Assembly: GCA_008828725.1 (NCBI GenBank)
Contig: MEHQ01000932.1
Span: forward strand, 384,671-448,670
Direction: 5' to 3'
Length of the DNA: 64,000 nt
DNA from: Saccharina japonica
Lineage: Eukaryota > Sar > Phaeophyceae > Laminariales > Laminariaceae
Below, one piece after another: positions 44,127-54,118 of the stretch (its first letter is position 1; each line of letters starts with the position of its first letter). Under the pieces are notes generated by a model. It was not told the DNA's origin. It searched no databases and was given only the letters and a program-made list of their open reading frames with translations. Made by a program: the position numbers and the translations under genes.

Positions 44127-47100
44127 TAGCCAGACTTGTTTCGTACCGCTCGCGTCATAATGCTTGTAGCCCAAGTAAATCGCGTTACGAGTACGGTGCA
44201 CTGCTACCTGTTACGCTGTGAAAATATCCGCATACGAGTATATATCTGGTCGCCGTGGAGGATGAATGTATAGGTTTTTGTGGGACTACTACAGTACACT
44301 ATCGGAAATCGGTGATGTATCTGTGTTGTTTAAGGCATATTAGTCATTTCGTTTTCTTGGATATAATATATTATATGTACTGTGTAGTTCAGAGTCACTT
44401 CGAAAAGCGCATTCTACATTTGTTTCGGTGCAATGTCACATGTAAGAACATCAACAGTAGTTGATGACCACAACAGTCATGTACAATAACCCGAAACAGG
44501 CGTTATGTGATTTGTTTATCGTCCATGTGGTAATATGTGTTGAAGGAATATAGAAAGCAATCATTGTGGACTATGGAAATGTCTGTGTTTAGTTCGACCC
44601 TGATGATTGTAGCATATGCAACACATCTGAGGACATCAAGTCAATGTTTTATCAGCGTTCTTCTTTTACGAGCTATGCAGAATTAGTGTATGCAGGACGC
44701 GTGAAAAAGGCAAACTATTATGTTGGGTATTGCATGCTTTGTGCTGTATACTTCGGTATATCACAGTATATTAAGTAGAACGCAGGAAAGCAATACGGAT
44801 GGAACTTGCATTTTGTCTTGTCTGATTTGAGATTCTACGATATCAGAAGGAAACAGAGAGTAAGAGTAGGTTGCCGAATATATGATTTATGGTCTTGACA
44901 TTGAAACACAACCATTTATTTTGAGTTCCGACAGTGATGGACTGAACTCGAGTGTTGTCTACATAACAATGTACATCAGCCTAATCGGTCCGTTATATGC
45001 CCTTGCTTTTCCCGAGTCACCACTATGGAACGACATCTGCAACATACCCCCCCCCTTCAGGTGTTCCGACCCGAGTGGCGCTGCAAAGACAATTCAGGAG
45101 CTACTGTAGCCGCGGCTGGGGGAAGGAGCGGGGGGGGGCACGGGGGGGCATCGAGGGCATGGTGGGAATTTGAAAGTGCATTATACCCGGTATTTTTGTT
45201 TTTGGTAGTGCATGACTTTGCCGACGTAGGTACATTGCTTGTGGCATTAAATCCGGTATTTGATTTTTACTTTGATTGCGTATGGATTGAATGGATGTTT
45301 TGTTTTGTTTAATGGTTGAAGACAAGATCAAGGATACGGGGGGAGCTCTGATAACCTGTAATCTACCAGGTCGTATTGTTTATTCGTATGTACGACCATT
45401 ATTGAGTTTGGATATTGGTTTTGGTTGACGGTATGATAGGCGGTATAATGCTTTTTTTTCTGATGTTTTACTGACTATTTTCTGTTGTTACACGTGGTAA
45501 TGGCTAATACCTCGATTAGCAGGTACGTCACATGTCCATTATTCCCATATTTTAATGGTCAGATTGATGGTCATTGCTTTATAATGGGCTGGGGGGATAC
45601 ATGGAATTTTGTTTTTCAAGATTGAGAAGGATCATGATATTTTATGTATGAGGTAAACATGATGAAATACCCGAGAATAGATTGATACATTGAGGGTAGC
45701 ATTTCCTCTTGTGTACGTTGGCGGTGCTACAGCAGTATTTCTATTTTTCTGTAGACCGCAGAATAACCACAGGAAGGCTAAACTGCGAACGCTCATGGTT
45801 GGCCCTACGTACAGCAGGGAGAAATCATTTCATGTATTTTCAGTTGCCGTCGACTTGGGTCGACAATCAATGGCTTTATTTTGATATATCAAGGAAGGGG
45901 GGAAGATTGTCTGAGAATATTGTAGAGTATTGGTGCAAGATCAACTTTTTACGAACTATATTGTAGGTATATTAGGTATTCGGTTTTGAATGGCATCGGT
46001 ATATTATTACACATCTCCGATGGAGAAATTGGCGATTGGAAGAATGGGAAGTTGGAATTAACTGGCGTGTGATACTGTAGTACCGTAAGTTTTAGTACTA
46101 CTCCGGTAAACTTGTTTCGACCTACAGTAATTACACCGAGCTGATTACCGTGTAATTCTTGCGGACACCTGTCCCTAGTGACGGCAGTTGAGTGTTGGGA
46201 GAGATTGTTGAAGTTTACGCCAGTATGGTTTAGAAAATTACATTTGATTTTATATTCTTGGATTTTGAATGAGTTACGCTCTTAGATGTTTTGACAGCAG
46301 AGAGGCAGCTGTTTGATACTAAAGTGGTTTTGGGGGATTTATGTGGCATACTTGAGAGTAAAAATTGTATTTTGGGGATCTTCTCAAGGGTATATAGTAC
46401 AATATTATATTGATTGGTGGATAAATGGATGGATGTATTTGGTTCGGGATGCATATTTCAGAGATGAATGGTAAATATTAGGCACTGCTATCGAGGCAGG
46501 CATACAAGCAGGGGGGATATGCGATCGAGTGCTTGTCTGCCTGACAAGCAGTATGTGCATGTATACTACGGATGTATGATTCATGTACGAGTATTATAGG
46601 AGAACTTCGTATTGGGGTTGGGAGCATTCTATTGGTTGAAGATGCTGACGTGGTATGTTCTCAGTATATTACCCCGGTAGAAACATGCCTGCGACGGTAT
46701 GTTTGGTTCTGGATGAATCCCGATGGGATTCACAACAACTACTACTTGTTCTTTTCAACTACAACAACTACGACAACTTCTTATTTTCTACGTATTCAAC
46801 TTACATATATTTTCTTCTTCTTGGTGTGTATCTTCTTCTAATTCTGGATAATATACATTTTTATACAACATTTTCTTCTTTCCATCCTGTCGGCGTCCAA
46901 CCCGAGGCTCCATGACCCTCTCCGCGTGGCGAGCCGGGCTTCGTGCACGACATTGCGTCTTACCTCCCCCCTACTTTCTCAACTAAGAAATCCAGCATTG
47001 GCCAGCTTTCCTGCTCCATTCTCATTTAATAGGTTGTCATGTACTGTAACGAAGACAAAAAAGTACCGGGGGACAAAAATTATGGAGAACGCGGGAGATC

Positions 47101-47160
47101 CTAATAGTAACTGTTATAACGTTATGACAGTAAGAGCACAACTACAGTACGCGACAACAC
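44127..47160. other. No gene: 3-kb AT-rich region
   Basis: Base composition drops to AT-rich here. Frames are short. A G/C-rich island at 45045-45170 (runs of C8 and G7) stands out. TACAAC/CTTCTT-rich pyrimidine sequence occurs at 46735-46880. I see no RNA gene, domain or repeat that I can name. Confidence 0.5.
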
Positions 47161-47169
47161 TTAAGAATG

Positions 47170-47450
47170 TGTGTCATGGTATTCATGGTATCCCCGTTTC
47201 CCCTCTATTGTTGAGGTGGCGTGTTTCCGATGAAGCACGCATCGAGCAAAATAACTATTTGCCGCCCCTCTGTGCTCAGAAGTCTTTCAGCACAGGATTA
47301 AGCGTGATAATATAATAAGACATCGAACATCAAACTGTGAGTAACTGAGTTGCGTCTCGTCTCGACCTGCACGGTAGTCGGGCTTGCCCTATACCGCATT
47401 TGTAGCTACGTACCTAACCTCCCCAGGGTATCAATACGTTCATACATGGC
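47170..47450 (+). repeat. Left LTR of the non-autonomous element
   Basis: Begins tgtgtcatggtattcatgg and ends in or near cgttcatacatggc. It differs from the right LTR by about ten substitutions and one small indel. Confidence 0.8.
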
Positions 47451-47589
47451 GTCGACAAAAGACACGTGACACTCGATCGCGCTTGGTTGCTCTCTTTGCG
47501 AGCTCGACTCCCCACACGCTCGGTAGGAGCTCCAATTTGTTTTTTGTTTATTTTTCTCTTTCTTTTCTCGTTTCCGTACGTACGAGTTT

Positions 47590-48886
47590 TTGGAGCTGTT
47601 TTTTTTCTCATTGGATTTTTCAATGAACTCCTCTGATGATGAGTCTTCTCCATCTGGCTCGCAAGCACCAGATGTACCCATCAAGCCTTGCCTAGACGCC
47701 GTAGTGGTCGCAGCCCCAGTAGGCGCTGGCTGCGACAGGTATGATGATAGTCGCGTCGCACCTGCAACAGTATCCCTGCTGGCAGGCCAGAACATCGCAG
47801 ATTCGCTTCACCATCTGATCGAAGTTCAGGAAATGTCTCGAAATTTCCACCTGGCAGCCAGCTCCCACAGCCTTCCCAGGCTCGTTCTATTTGAGCACAA
47901 TCCCTTCCGCTTGCGAGTGCGCTGCTGCCCCTTCTCTCGACCCCGGCCTGACCCTCCCCCCAGCTTTGCTTGTTGATGTAGCTCCAGCGTCGTGCCCTAG
48001 CGTAGCTACAGTCTAGTGCAGTATTGTTGACCCAGCCCCGTGTGCTGTCATTGCGTCGGATTTAGAAAGCACTACGAGTACATACGAGTACATACTCGTA
48101 CACTGTCCCAGCTTATATTATACCAGCACTGCTGTGAGCATCGAGTATGTTGACCTGCTCTGAGGTCCTTTGAATACAGCAGTATCAGTATATAGTTTCT
48201 TTCAACTCGGATACCACTTTGCTATCGACTGCACCTGTTAGCTCTCTAGACATGCTGACCCCTTCCACACGTGAGCACCCCACCGCTCACCTGTCGAATA
48301 TCACCCCGACGCCTCAGCCAGATCTGCATGATACTGCAACTCTCGCCGCGGCAGTCACCTTTCCGCCACCGATTGCGTTACCGCGCATGATCGATGACGT
48401 GAACGTGCCAGCTGGGTAGTCACAACTAATTGTCGAAACTTCATCTCAAGCACCCGCCCGCCCACCTCGAAATCAAGATTCGAAGGTGCGGCCGTGCCGC
48501 TCTCCAGCTCGCTCGATAGCCTCTCGCCCGTCTCTGCCCTCAGAGCTTTGACTGTCGACGCTACCGCTGCGAGCCAGAGCAGCAGCAGCCACACCCCATC
48601 GATGTTGGTTCTCGAACCCTCGTCAGTGGAGGCCACTGCTGTCACCGTGGCGACCGCAGCTCGCCACGCCTCCCCGACAAGGACTGATCAGACCTCACAA
48701 GGTCGGGAAAATCGAATGAATTTTCCTGAAACCTGTGACGAGCTGACCTCTCCCCAGACCTCGAATGCCGCAGCCTCGAGACCTCCGACAGAGGTATCTC
48801 CAGAGCGGCTGCTCAGCTCGCCTGCCCAGGTGGCCTGCCTATCAGGCACGGGCACCACAGCAGCACCTGCTCCACGTGCACCCTAG
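47590..48886 (+). pseudogene. Ser/Ala/Pro-rich coding remnants inside the short LTR element
   Basis: Three plus-strand frames (47590-47976, 48219-48419, 48494-48886) share a composition rich in S, P, A and T (MNSSDDESSPSGSQAPDVPIKP, PPIALPRMIDDVNVPAG, ALTVDATAASQSSSSHTPSML). No domain is visible. They are likely decayed exons or the front of the protein at 49048. Confidence 0.35.
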
Positions 48887-49047
48887 GTGCACGCAGCAGT
48901 GACGGGTACGAGTACTCGCCCTATTCGTACAGCAGTACTGACGCATGCTACGATAGAGGTGCACCATGTTTTTTCTGAGCACCTCACTTAAGGAGCGTCA
49001 TACCTCACCGAAAAAATGATTTTGGAGGAAAATAAAAGGGCTGCCGG

Positions 49048-49872
49048 ATGCAAAATCTCATAACCGAAGTATACTCTGAAAACTTATTCGCCACAAACAT
49101 GAAAGTCCGACGAATTTGGGTTAAGGAACCCGATCGTTCAGAAAACGATTCAGCCAAAAAGTGCCACCTCTACCGAAGCACTAGTCTACTTTCGATGGCC
49201 ACTCACGACCCTTCGCTCACGAGTGACGCCCTCAGAAACGTACCTCCGCCGCCAGGCGGGTCCTCTACCTCTGAGATTATTCTCTCCGGCCCACGAACAT
49301 TTTCACCTACCAGCAATCAACCTTTGGTAGGTGCACCGCTCCTTCTCTCGCAGCGCGACCTGCGTAGCATTACGCGTGAGGCTCGAGCTCGAGCTCGCCG
49401 TTTTACGCATACTGACAGCCGCAATGCACCCCAAGAGCCCCCTGCGTTGTTCACATTTTCCTCGTCAGAACAATCAGCAGTGGCCCTTTTACTTGAAATT
49501 AGTGAAAGACGACCAGCAGGCGAGCTTCCACTCACTATTAGTGTAGACCAGACATCCCGCACTTTTTCGCTTGACATAGTGCCGATTCCGCTTCGACCAC
49601 GATCACTGATTGCGCCCCTCCGCGCCTTCTCCCCCCTCGGTGTCGCCCGCGCCTTCGCCCCCGCGCTCCTGCCTTTCGGATACTCTTTCATCTCCCCTTT
49701 TTTCCCAGATGGCTACCTCCCACGGCACGACCTGATGGATGACTTGATGGATTATAAGGGGTCTGGCGACGAGGCGCCGGCGAAGCCAAGGGGCGGATCG
49801 CCCACCCCCCCCAGGGACGACCGCATCGCGGCGCAGGTCCTCCTAGGGAACTGCTCCGAAGAGCTCACTTGA
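49048..49872 (+). CDS. Unidentified 274-residue protein in the short LTR element
   Basis: Starts at ATG 49048 and ends at 49870-49872. It opens with a charged segment, then SEIILSGPRTFSPTSNQPLVGAPLLLSQRDLRSITREARARARRFTH, in which the Arg-rich part could bind nucleic acid. The segment EQSAVALLLEISERRPAGELPLTISVDQTSRTFSLDIVPIPL follows, then a hydrophobic APALLPFGYSFISPFFPDGYL and an acidic end. It is the longest frame in the element and sits where a gag-like gene could be. I do not recognise it. The long clean frame compared with its broken neighbours suggests recent constraint or chance. Confidence 0.4.
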   Translation: MQNLITEVYSENLFATNMKVRRIWVKEPDRSENDSAKKCHLYRSTSLLSMATHDPSLTSDALRNVPPPPGGSSTSEIILSGPRTFSPTSNQPLVGAPLLLSQRDLRSITREARARARRFTHTDSRNAPQEPPALFTFSSSEQSAVALLLEISERRPAGELPLTISVDQTSRTFSLDIVPIPLRPRSLIAPLRAFSPLGVARAFAPALLPFGYSFISPFFPDGYLPRHDLMDDLMDYKGSGDEAPAKPRGGSPTPPRDDRIAAQVLLGNCSEELT

Positions 49873-50584
49873 ACAACAGCCGCGGAGAGGCTGTGTGGCC
49901 CGACCGCTCGGGACTTGCTGCTGGCGCCGCTGCCTCGCCTCGTCGGCAGGCTGGAGCCTCCCCCTGTCATGGTCGCCGCGACAACGAACGAGACGACCGA
50001 CAGGGTTGCGCCCCCGACTGATCCAGCTCCTCACGCCAACATCGAGCGGGGCCGAAGAAGAACCGTCGGGAGGAGAATAACAGCAGCAGCACCACCCCAT
50101 CCCGGAGAACGAAGACGGAGCCAGCCAACGAGGAGCGGCAGGACTCGGAGGATGTCACAGCCCTGAAGACATCAAGGCGAGTTACTCCTTCACTCGTAGA
50201 TGTATCATCGAGTGATGCCTTGCACAGACTTTCTCGTAGCGTAGCCGCTACCACTGCTTCCCTCCCCCTGTCCTCCGCGACAGCCCATGCACGGCAAGCT
50301 AGAATTGACGAGGTAGCCGCTGCCGTTGATGGAGCGTACGTCAAGAGTGTCCAACGACACTATGTCACGATTGATCTCCGTAAGGTCGACGTATCCTTCT
50401 GTAAAGTTGCAGATTATTTTTTTCTTTTCCTTCCGATTTACAAGGCTTTCGCCTTACAAGTTATAGAGGTGTGGGAGGGGGCTGTGAAGCACAGTATCTT
50501 CGATCCATTTCTCATAATTTTCTAGATGGATTTTGTACCCTCTTGATTCTATGCATCTGCATATACTGCCCTTCAGGGTGGGCT

Positions 50585-50866
50585 TGTGTCATGGTATTCA
50601 TGGTATCCCTGTTTCCCCTCTATTGTTGAGGTGGCGTGTTTCCGATGAAACACGCATCGAGCAAAATAACTATTTGCCGCCCCTCTGTGCTCAGAAGTCT
50701 TTCAGCACAGGATTCAGCGTGATAATACAAAAGACATCGAACATCAAACTGTGAGTAACTGAGTTGCGTCTCATCTCAACCTGCACGGTAGTCGGGCTTG
50801 CCCCATACCGCATTTGTAGCTACGTACCTAACCTCCCCAGGGTATCAATACGTTCATATGTGGCAG
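50585..50866 (+). repeat. Right LTR of the non-autonomous element
   Basis: Begins tgtgtcatggtattcatgg and ends cgttcatatgtggcag directly before the second ttaagaatgt. The tggc that follows the left LTR as a possible primer site is also present at this outer end. Confidence 0.8.
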
Positions 50867-51482
50867 TTAAGAATGTCAGGCTGGGATTTACGGAAGTTCA
50901 AGAATTTACAGCTAAGCATTTGTGCTGAACTCGAGGAGAAAATTAGAACTAGATATTGGGAAGTGCAAGGGTGTCGGCAGGTAAGAATCTGGCTGAATAC
51001 ACTGCACCCCTGAAAAATAAGAAACTGCCCAAACATCCCCCAAGGCCACATCAGGTCCACAGCCAAGCCGCCTTTGCCCTCCAAAACCGTTCCAGGAGGC
51101 GACGTTTTTTATACATAAATATTTGATTGTTTTGGCCAAACAAAATCCATTTTTTCCGCCGAACAAAATCCTTTCCCTTCTGCAAGCATGCAAATAAAAA
51201 TATTGCGGCACTTCATTTTTCATTTATTTCGGTGCGGATAGTAGCAGTGCGGTGGCGGATGGTGTCAGTAGTGGACAAAGAAAGATAGTAGATCTTCATA
51301 AGGTAGCTATTTAGGCACTCTTGTTGGATAAGGGTATGTTTTACGCCGCTCAATCAACTTGACTCTTTCCCAGCCACAGCATCCCGAGTCAACCTAGAGT
51401 CTTTCCAAGCTCAGCATCCACGCCGGCCGAGTTAACCTAGAGTCTGACCAAGCACAGGATCCCAGCACTGACCACTCGCATA

Positions 51483-51509
51483 GGGTTCGGGTTAGGGTTA
51501 GGGTTAGGA
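51483..51509 (+). repeat. Interstitial telomere-like repeat (GGGTTA)n
   Basis: About four units, 'gggttcgggttagggttagg...', the first one imperfect. It is not at a contig end. Confidence 0.85.
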
Positions 51510-51574
51510 TTCTGGTTGGAGGGTCGGCTTCAGGCGCCTAGCACAAACCCCCCGTAAAGATCTACCATTAAGGT

Positions 51575-52131
51575 TTGTCCACCGCTCGGATGGTGTACTG
51601 CTTGTTGCTAGAGTACCTACAGGCCCTTGGAGTAGAGGATACAAGCACCTTGACCTGCACTGCATCGTGGTTTCAATTCGCGGTGGTGAAGGTCCGCCGC
51701 GATGAATCTATCCCACGACGCTTTGCGGGACCTGGCGACGCTTGCCTAGTTGAATCTGAAAGCGGCATACTTGAGCGACAATTATTGCAGCTCAAGGAAC
51801 ATGCCACCAAGGGCCACCTTGTTAAGACAGGGAGCCTGATGACGGCGGGCGGGACAGGTGACGTGGAAATTGAACTGGAGGGGCTGACGGAGCCTTTGGC
51901 GTTCATGGGCGATGCAAGCGAGGACGAGGTGGCAGGGGCTGGGGCTGAGAGTGACGGGTATGGTCGCGCGGGCCGGGGGGTGATGGGAGTGGAGATGAAA
52001 CGGATGGTTCAGGGGGAGCGGAACAAACGCAAGCAGGAGGGGAGCCGGACGAGGACAGTGGGGTCGGGGACGAGGACGAGGACAGCGAGGAGGATGACGA
52101 GGACAGCTTGCAAGAAAGTGGTGATATACAG
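51575..52131 (+). pseudogene. Unidentified protein fragment with acidic C-terminal part
   Basis: The frame from 51575 reads LEYLQALGVEDTSTLTCTASWFQFAVVKVRRDESIPRRFAGPGD and LLQLKEHATKGHLVKTGSLMTAGGTGDVEIELEGLTEPLAFMGDASEDE. At the G6 run near 51974-51979 a one-base shift to the first frame gives a strongly acidic stretch (EPDEDSGVGDEDEDSEEDDEDS), which looks more natural than the Arg/Thr-rich peptide of the original frame. The frame ends near 'atacag|gttttt', which could be a splice donor. The family is unknown. Gene relic or exon. Confidence 0.4.
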
Positions 52132-52846
52132 GTTTTTTTTTCATTTTTGTGTTGTTGCATCTAGTCTCGTTTGGTTCAGCGCTTTAAGGTGGTTTACTGT
52201 GCAGGTGACTAGATTATTAAGGATAGCTACCATGCTACCCAGCAGTAGCCAGTAGTCTATACCGAGTCGTTGATCGGTAACATAGCCGCCTGTAGCGAGT
52301 AGGCCACAACAGCAGTACAGAGTGATACGGCAGTACAAGCAGCGGTATGTCCAATGCCGGTTCACAGTAGTATGCGGTGGAACCCTGTTGGATATATTAT
52401 CTCGGATATATACGGGAGAACCCCTAAAATACCGTTTAGGGTCCAGCCGAGGTTCTTTGTTCGAGTTTAGTTTTTCACCGCATGCGAGGGGTCTTGAGAC
52501 TTGGGACCTACGTGATCGATCGACCGTGCACACGCACTCTCCTTCACTCCTCTTCTTCTCTCCTCCTCCTCTTCATCCTATCCTCTTGGACAAGAGCAAT
52601 AATGAATACACTGGCCTGAGCGCCATTCTTCTTTCTATATGAGTTTCTGAGAGCTGAAGCCCGAGCAACAACCAGTTAGTTTGACACCGGCTGAAGTGCT
52701 TATCTCTGCGGCGGGCTGCCTGATCTAGCTCAGGAGCCGCGCACCCACGCCCACGACGGGTAATGCCTCAATATAGATACAATAGCACCAGTGTTTAGTG
52801 GGTATTTACACGTACGGTTCTCTCCTCGGGTCCCAGAGTTTGACCC
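52132..52846. other. No gene; possible solo-LTR-like sequence
   Basis: 52320-52640 has features of an LTR end region (a pyrimidine tract 'tcttcttctctcctcctcctc', then 'aataatgaatacactgg' and 'ctttctatatgag'). No second copy is in the window, so this stays a guess. Confidence 0.3.
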
Positions 52847-53224
52847 TTGAACAACAGCTCTTCGGTGAAACGTGGTGTGTTAGTCAGACTAATCATGGGG
52901 TGGTTCGGTGGCCTGATCACTCGCAAGAGTCAGGAGCGCACGAAAGAAGTGTACGACTACCATGTGCATATTGAAGCAGATCAAAGCGTGCGGAGCATGG
53001 AGTTACGCTTAGGTACATACAGCACGGAAACAAGCGCGACGGTGGGTGCGTGGGGTTTACTATTAATAGAGCGTTCCCACAAAGAGCAGACCGGGGGTAC
53101 AGTCGGAGGGGGTGGACAGAACAGTCAGCTCGGATATTCAGAAGCAGGCGGAGAAAAACCGGCATTCAGTAGCAGGGGGAGAGTATTGACGCCCAACGTG
53201 CGTAACGTAGACCATGTCGGTTGA
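52847..53224 (+). pseudogene. Possible retroelement polyprotein C-terminal fragment
   Basis: A 125-codon frame reads MGWFGGLITRKSQERTKEVYDYHVHIEADQSVRSMELRLGTYSTE. The order W-x-G-x-I ... Y-x-V-x-x-D ... L-x-x-Y resembles the small beta-barrel module that ends some retrotransposon polyproteins. No other domain is attached, and the remainder is G/S-rich. The frame begins at a non-ATG codon. Weak call. Confidence 0.3.
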
Positions 53225-53633
53225 GTAGCTTTAACCCCTATGTACGAGGAGTGCTTGAGTTAAGCAGGATCGTTGAAGGTGGCGAAGATAATATTTGATG
53301 CCTACAGTCCTGAAGAGCATCATCGCGTTCCTAATGAAAATCTTGCGAATTTTGAGTGATGGATGCCACGTGAAAAAACAAATTCTTCATAACCGCTCAA
53401 GGAAAAAAAAGTCGCATTGATTGCCTTTGCAAAATAAGAATTTCATTTTTAAGAATTTGGCGTTTTGCGCCTCGTCTCCCAATGAGAAATTGGATTCAAG
53501 CATTTCTGCTGAAATTGGAGAGGAAATAAGACGCGAGGCTGAGTTTAAATAGGAAATTATTAAGTGCTGTCGGTACTGTAGTGGGAGTAGTTCGATGTTG
53601 TTAACATTATCTGCTGAGGGCCCAGGGAGGGTG
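53225..53633. other. No gene; flank of the Ty3-type element
   Basis: AT-rich spacer with no repeats or frames of note, up to the target duplication ggtg at 53630-53633. Confidence 0.5.
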
Positions 53634-54100
53634 TGTTGCGGCGGAAAACGGCATACGTAACGTAAAATACGTACGTAGTGGATGCTTCCCAGAATGTATA
53701 CAACTCCTGGCTACTTCTTGGGAAGCACCGCCTAGGTCAGACCAAAAACCAAAAACATACAAAACTAATCCCGAGGGAAAAAGGAAGAGAACTTGAACGT
53801 GATTGAGCTTGAGTGATTGAGAAGCGAGACTGAGTACTGCGAGCGTAACAGTAAGGCATTGTTGAAGGTTTGATACGGAGATCTGTTGTGTAGCACAAGA
53901 GGATCGGAGAGGAGTATACTTGAGACAAGACCGGCAAGTCCTTGAGAGAAGACCGATCTGTGCAGGAAACAGCTGTGGCAAGAGACCGAGGCTTGCATAC
54001 TCTACGGAAGGAGACGAACTACGAAGCGGTGAGAGACTAGGGACAGGTGGATGGAAGACCAGGACGCGTGCGTATGAAATGTCTCGAATACTTAGTTACA
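53634..54100 (+). repeat. 5' LTR of the Ty3-type element
   Basis: 467 bp, TGTTGCGG...TTACA. Apart from a variable stretch near 53675-53740, it is almost identical to the 3' LTR (for example 'gaacttgaacgtgattgagc' and 'cggagaggagta'). Part of the difference is a short indel there. Confidence 0.92.
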
Positions 54101-54118
54101 TGGGGCTTCAGCTGGGAT
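54101..54118 (+). promoter_or_regulatory. Primer-binding-site-like sequence
   Basis: tggggcttcagctgggat starts immediately after the LTR with TGG, as a site complementary to a tRNA 3' end (CCA) should. Which tRNA would prime is not determined. Confidence 0.55.

Larger units (their letters stand above)
47161..50876 (+). mobile_element. Short LTR element lacking pol, flanked by a 10-base direct repeat
   Basis: Two ~280-bp repeats (47170-47450 and 50585-50866), about 96 percent identical, bound a 3.1-kb interior without RT, protease or integrase motifs. The decamer ttaagaatgt lies immediately outside on both sides (47161-47170 and 50867-50876), as expected of a target duplication, though 10 is longer than the usual 4-6 of LTR elements. 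After the left LTR comes tggcgtcgacaaaag, a primer-site-like sequence, and before the right LTR a purine-rich cagggtggg. This fits a LARD/TRIM-like non-autonomous LTR retrotransposon. Confidence 0.75.
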
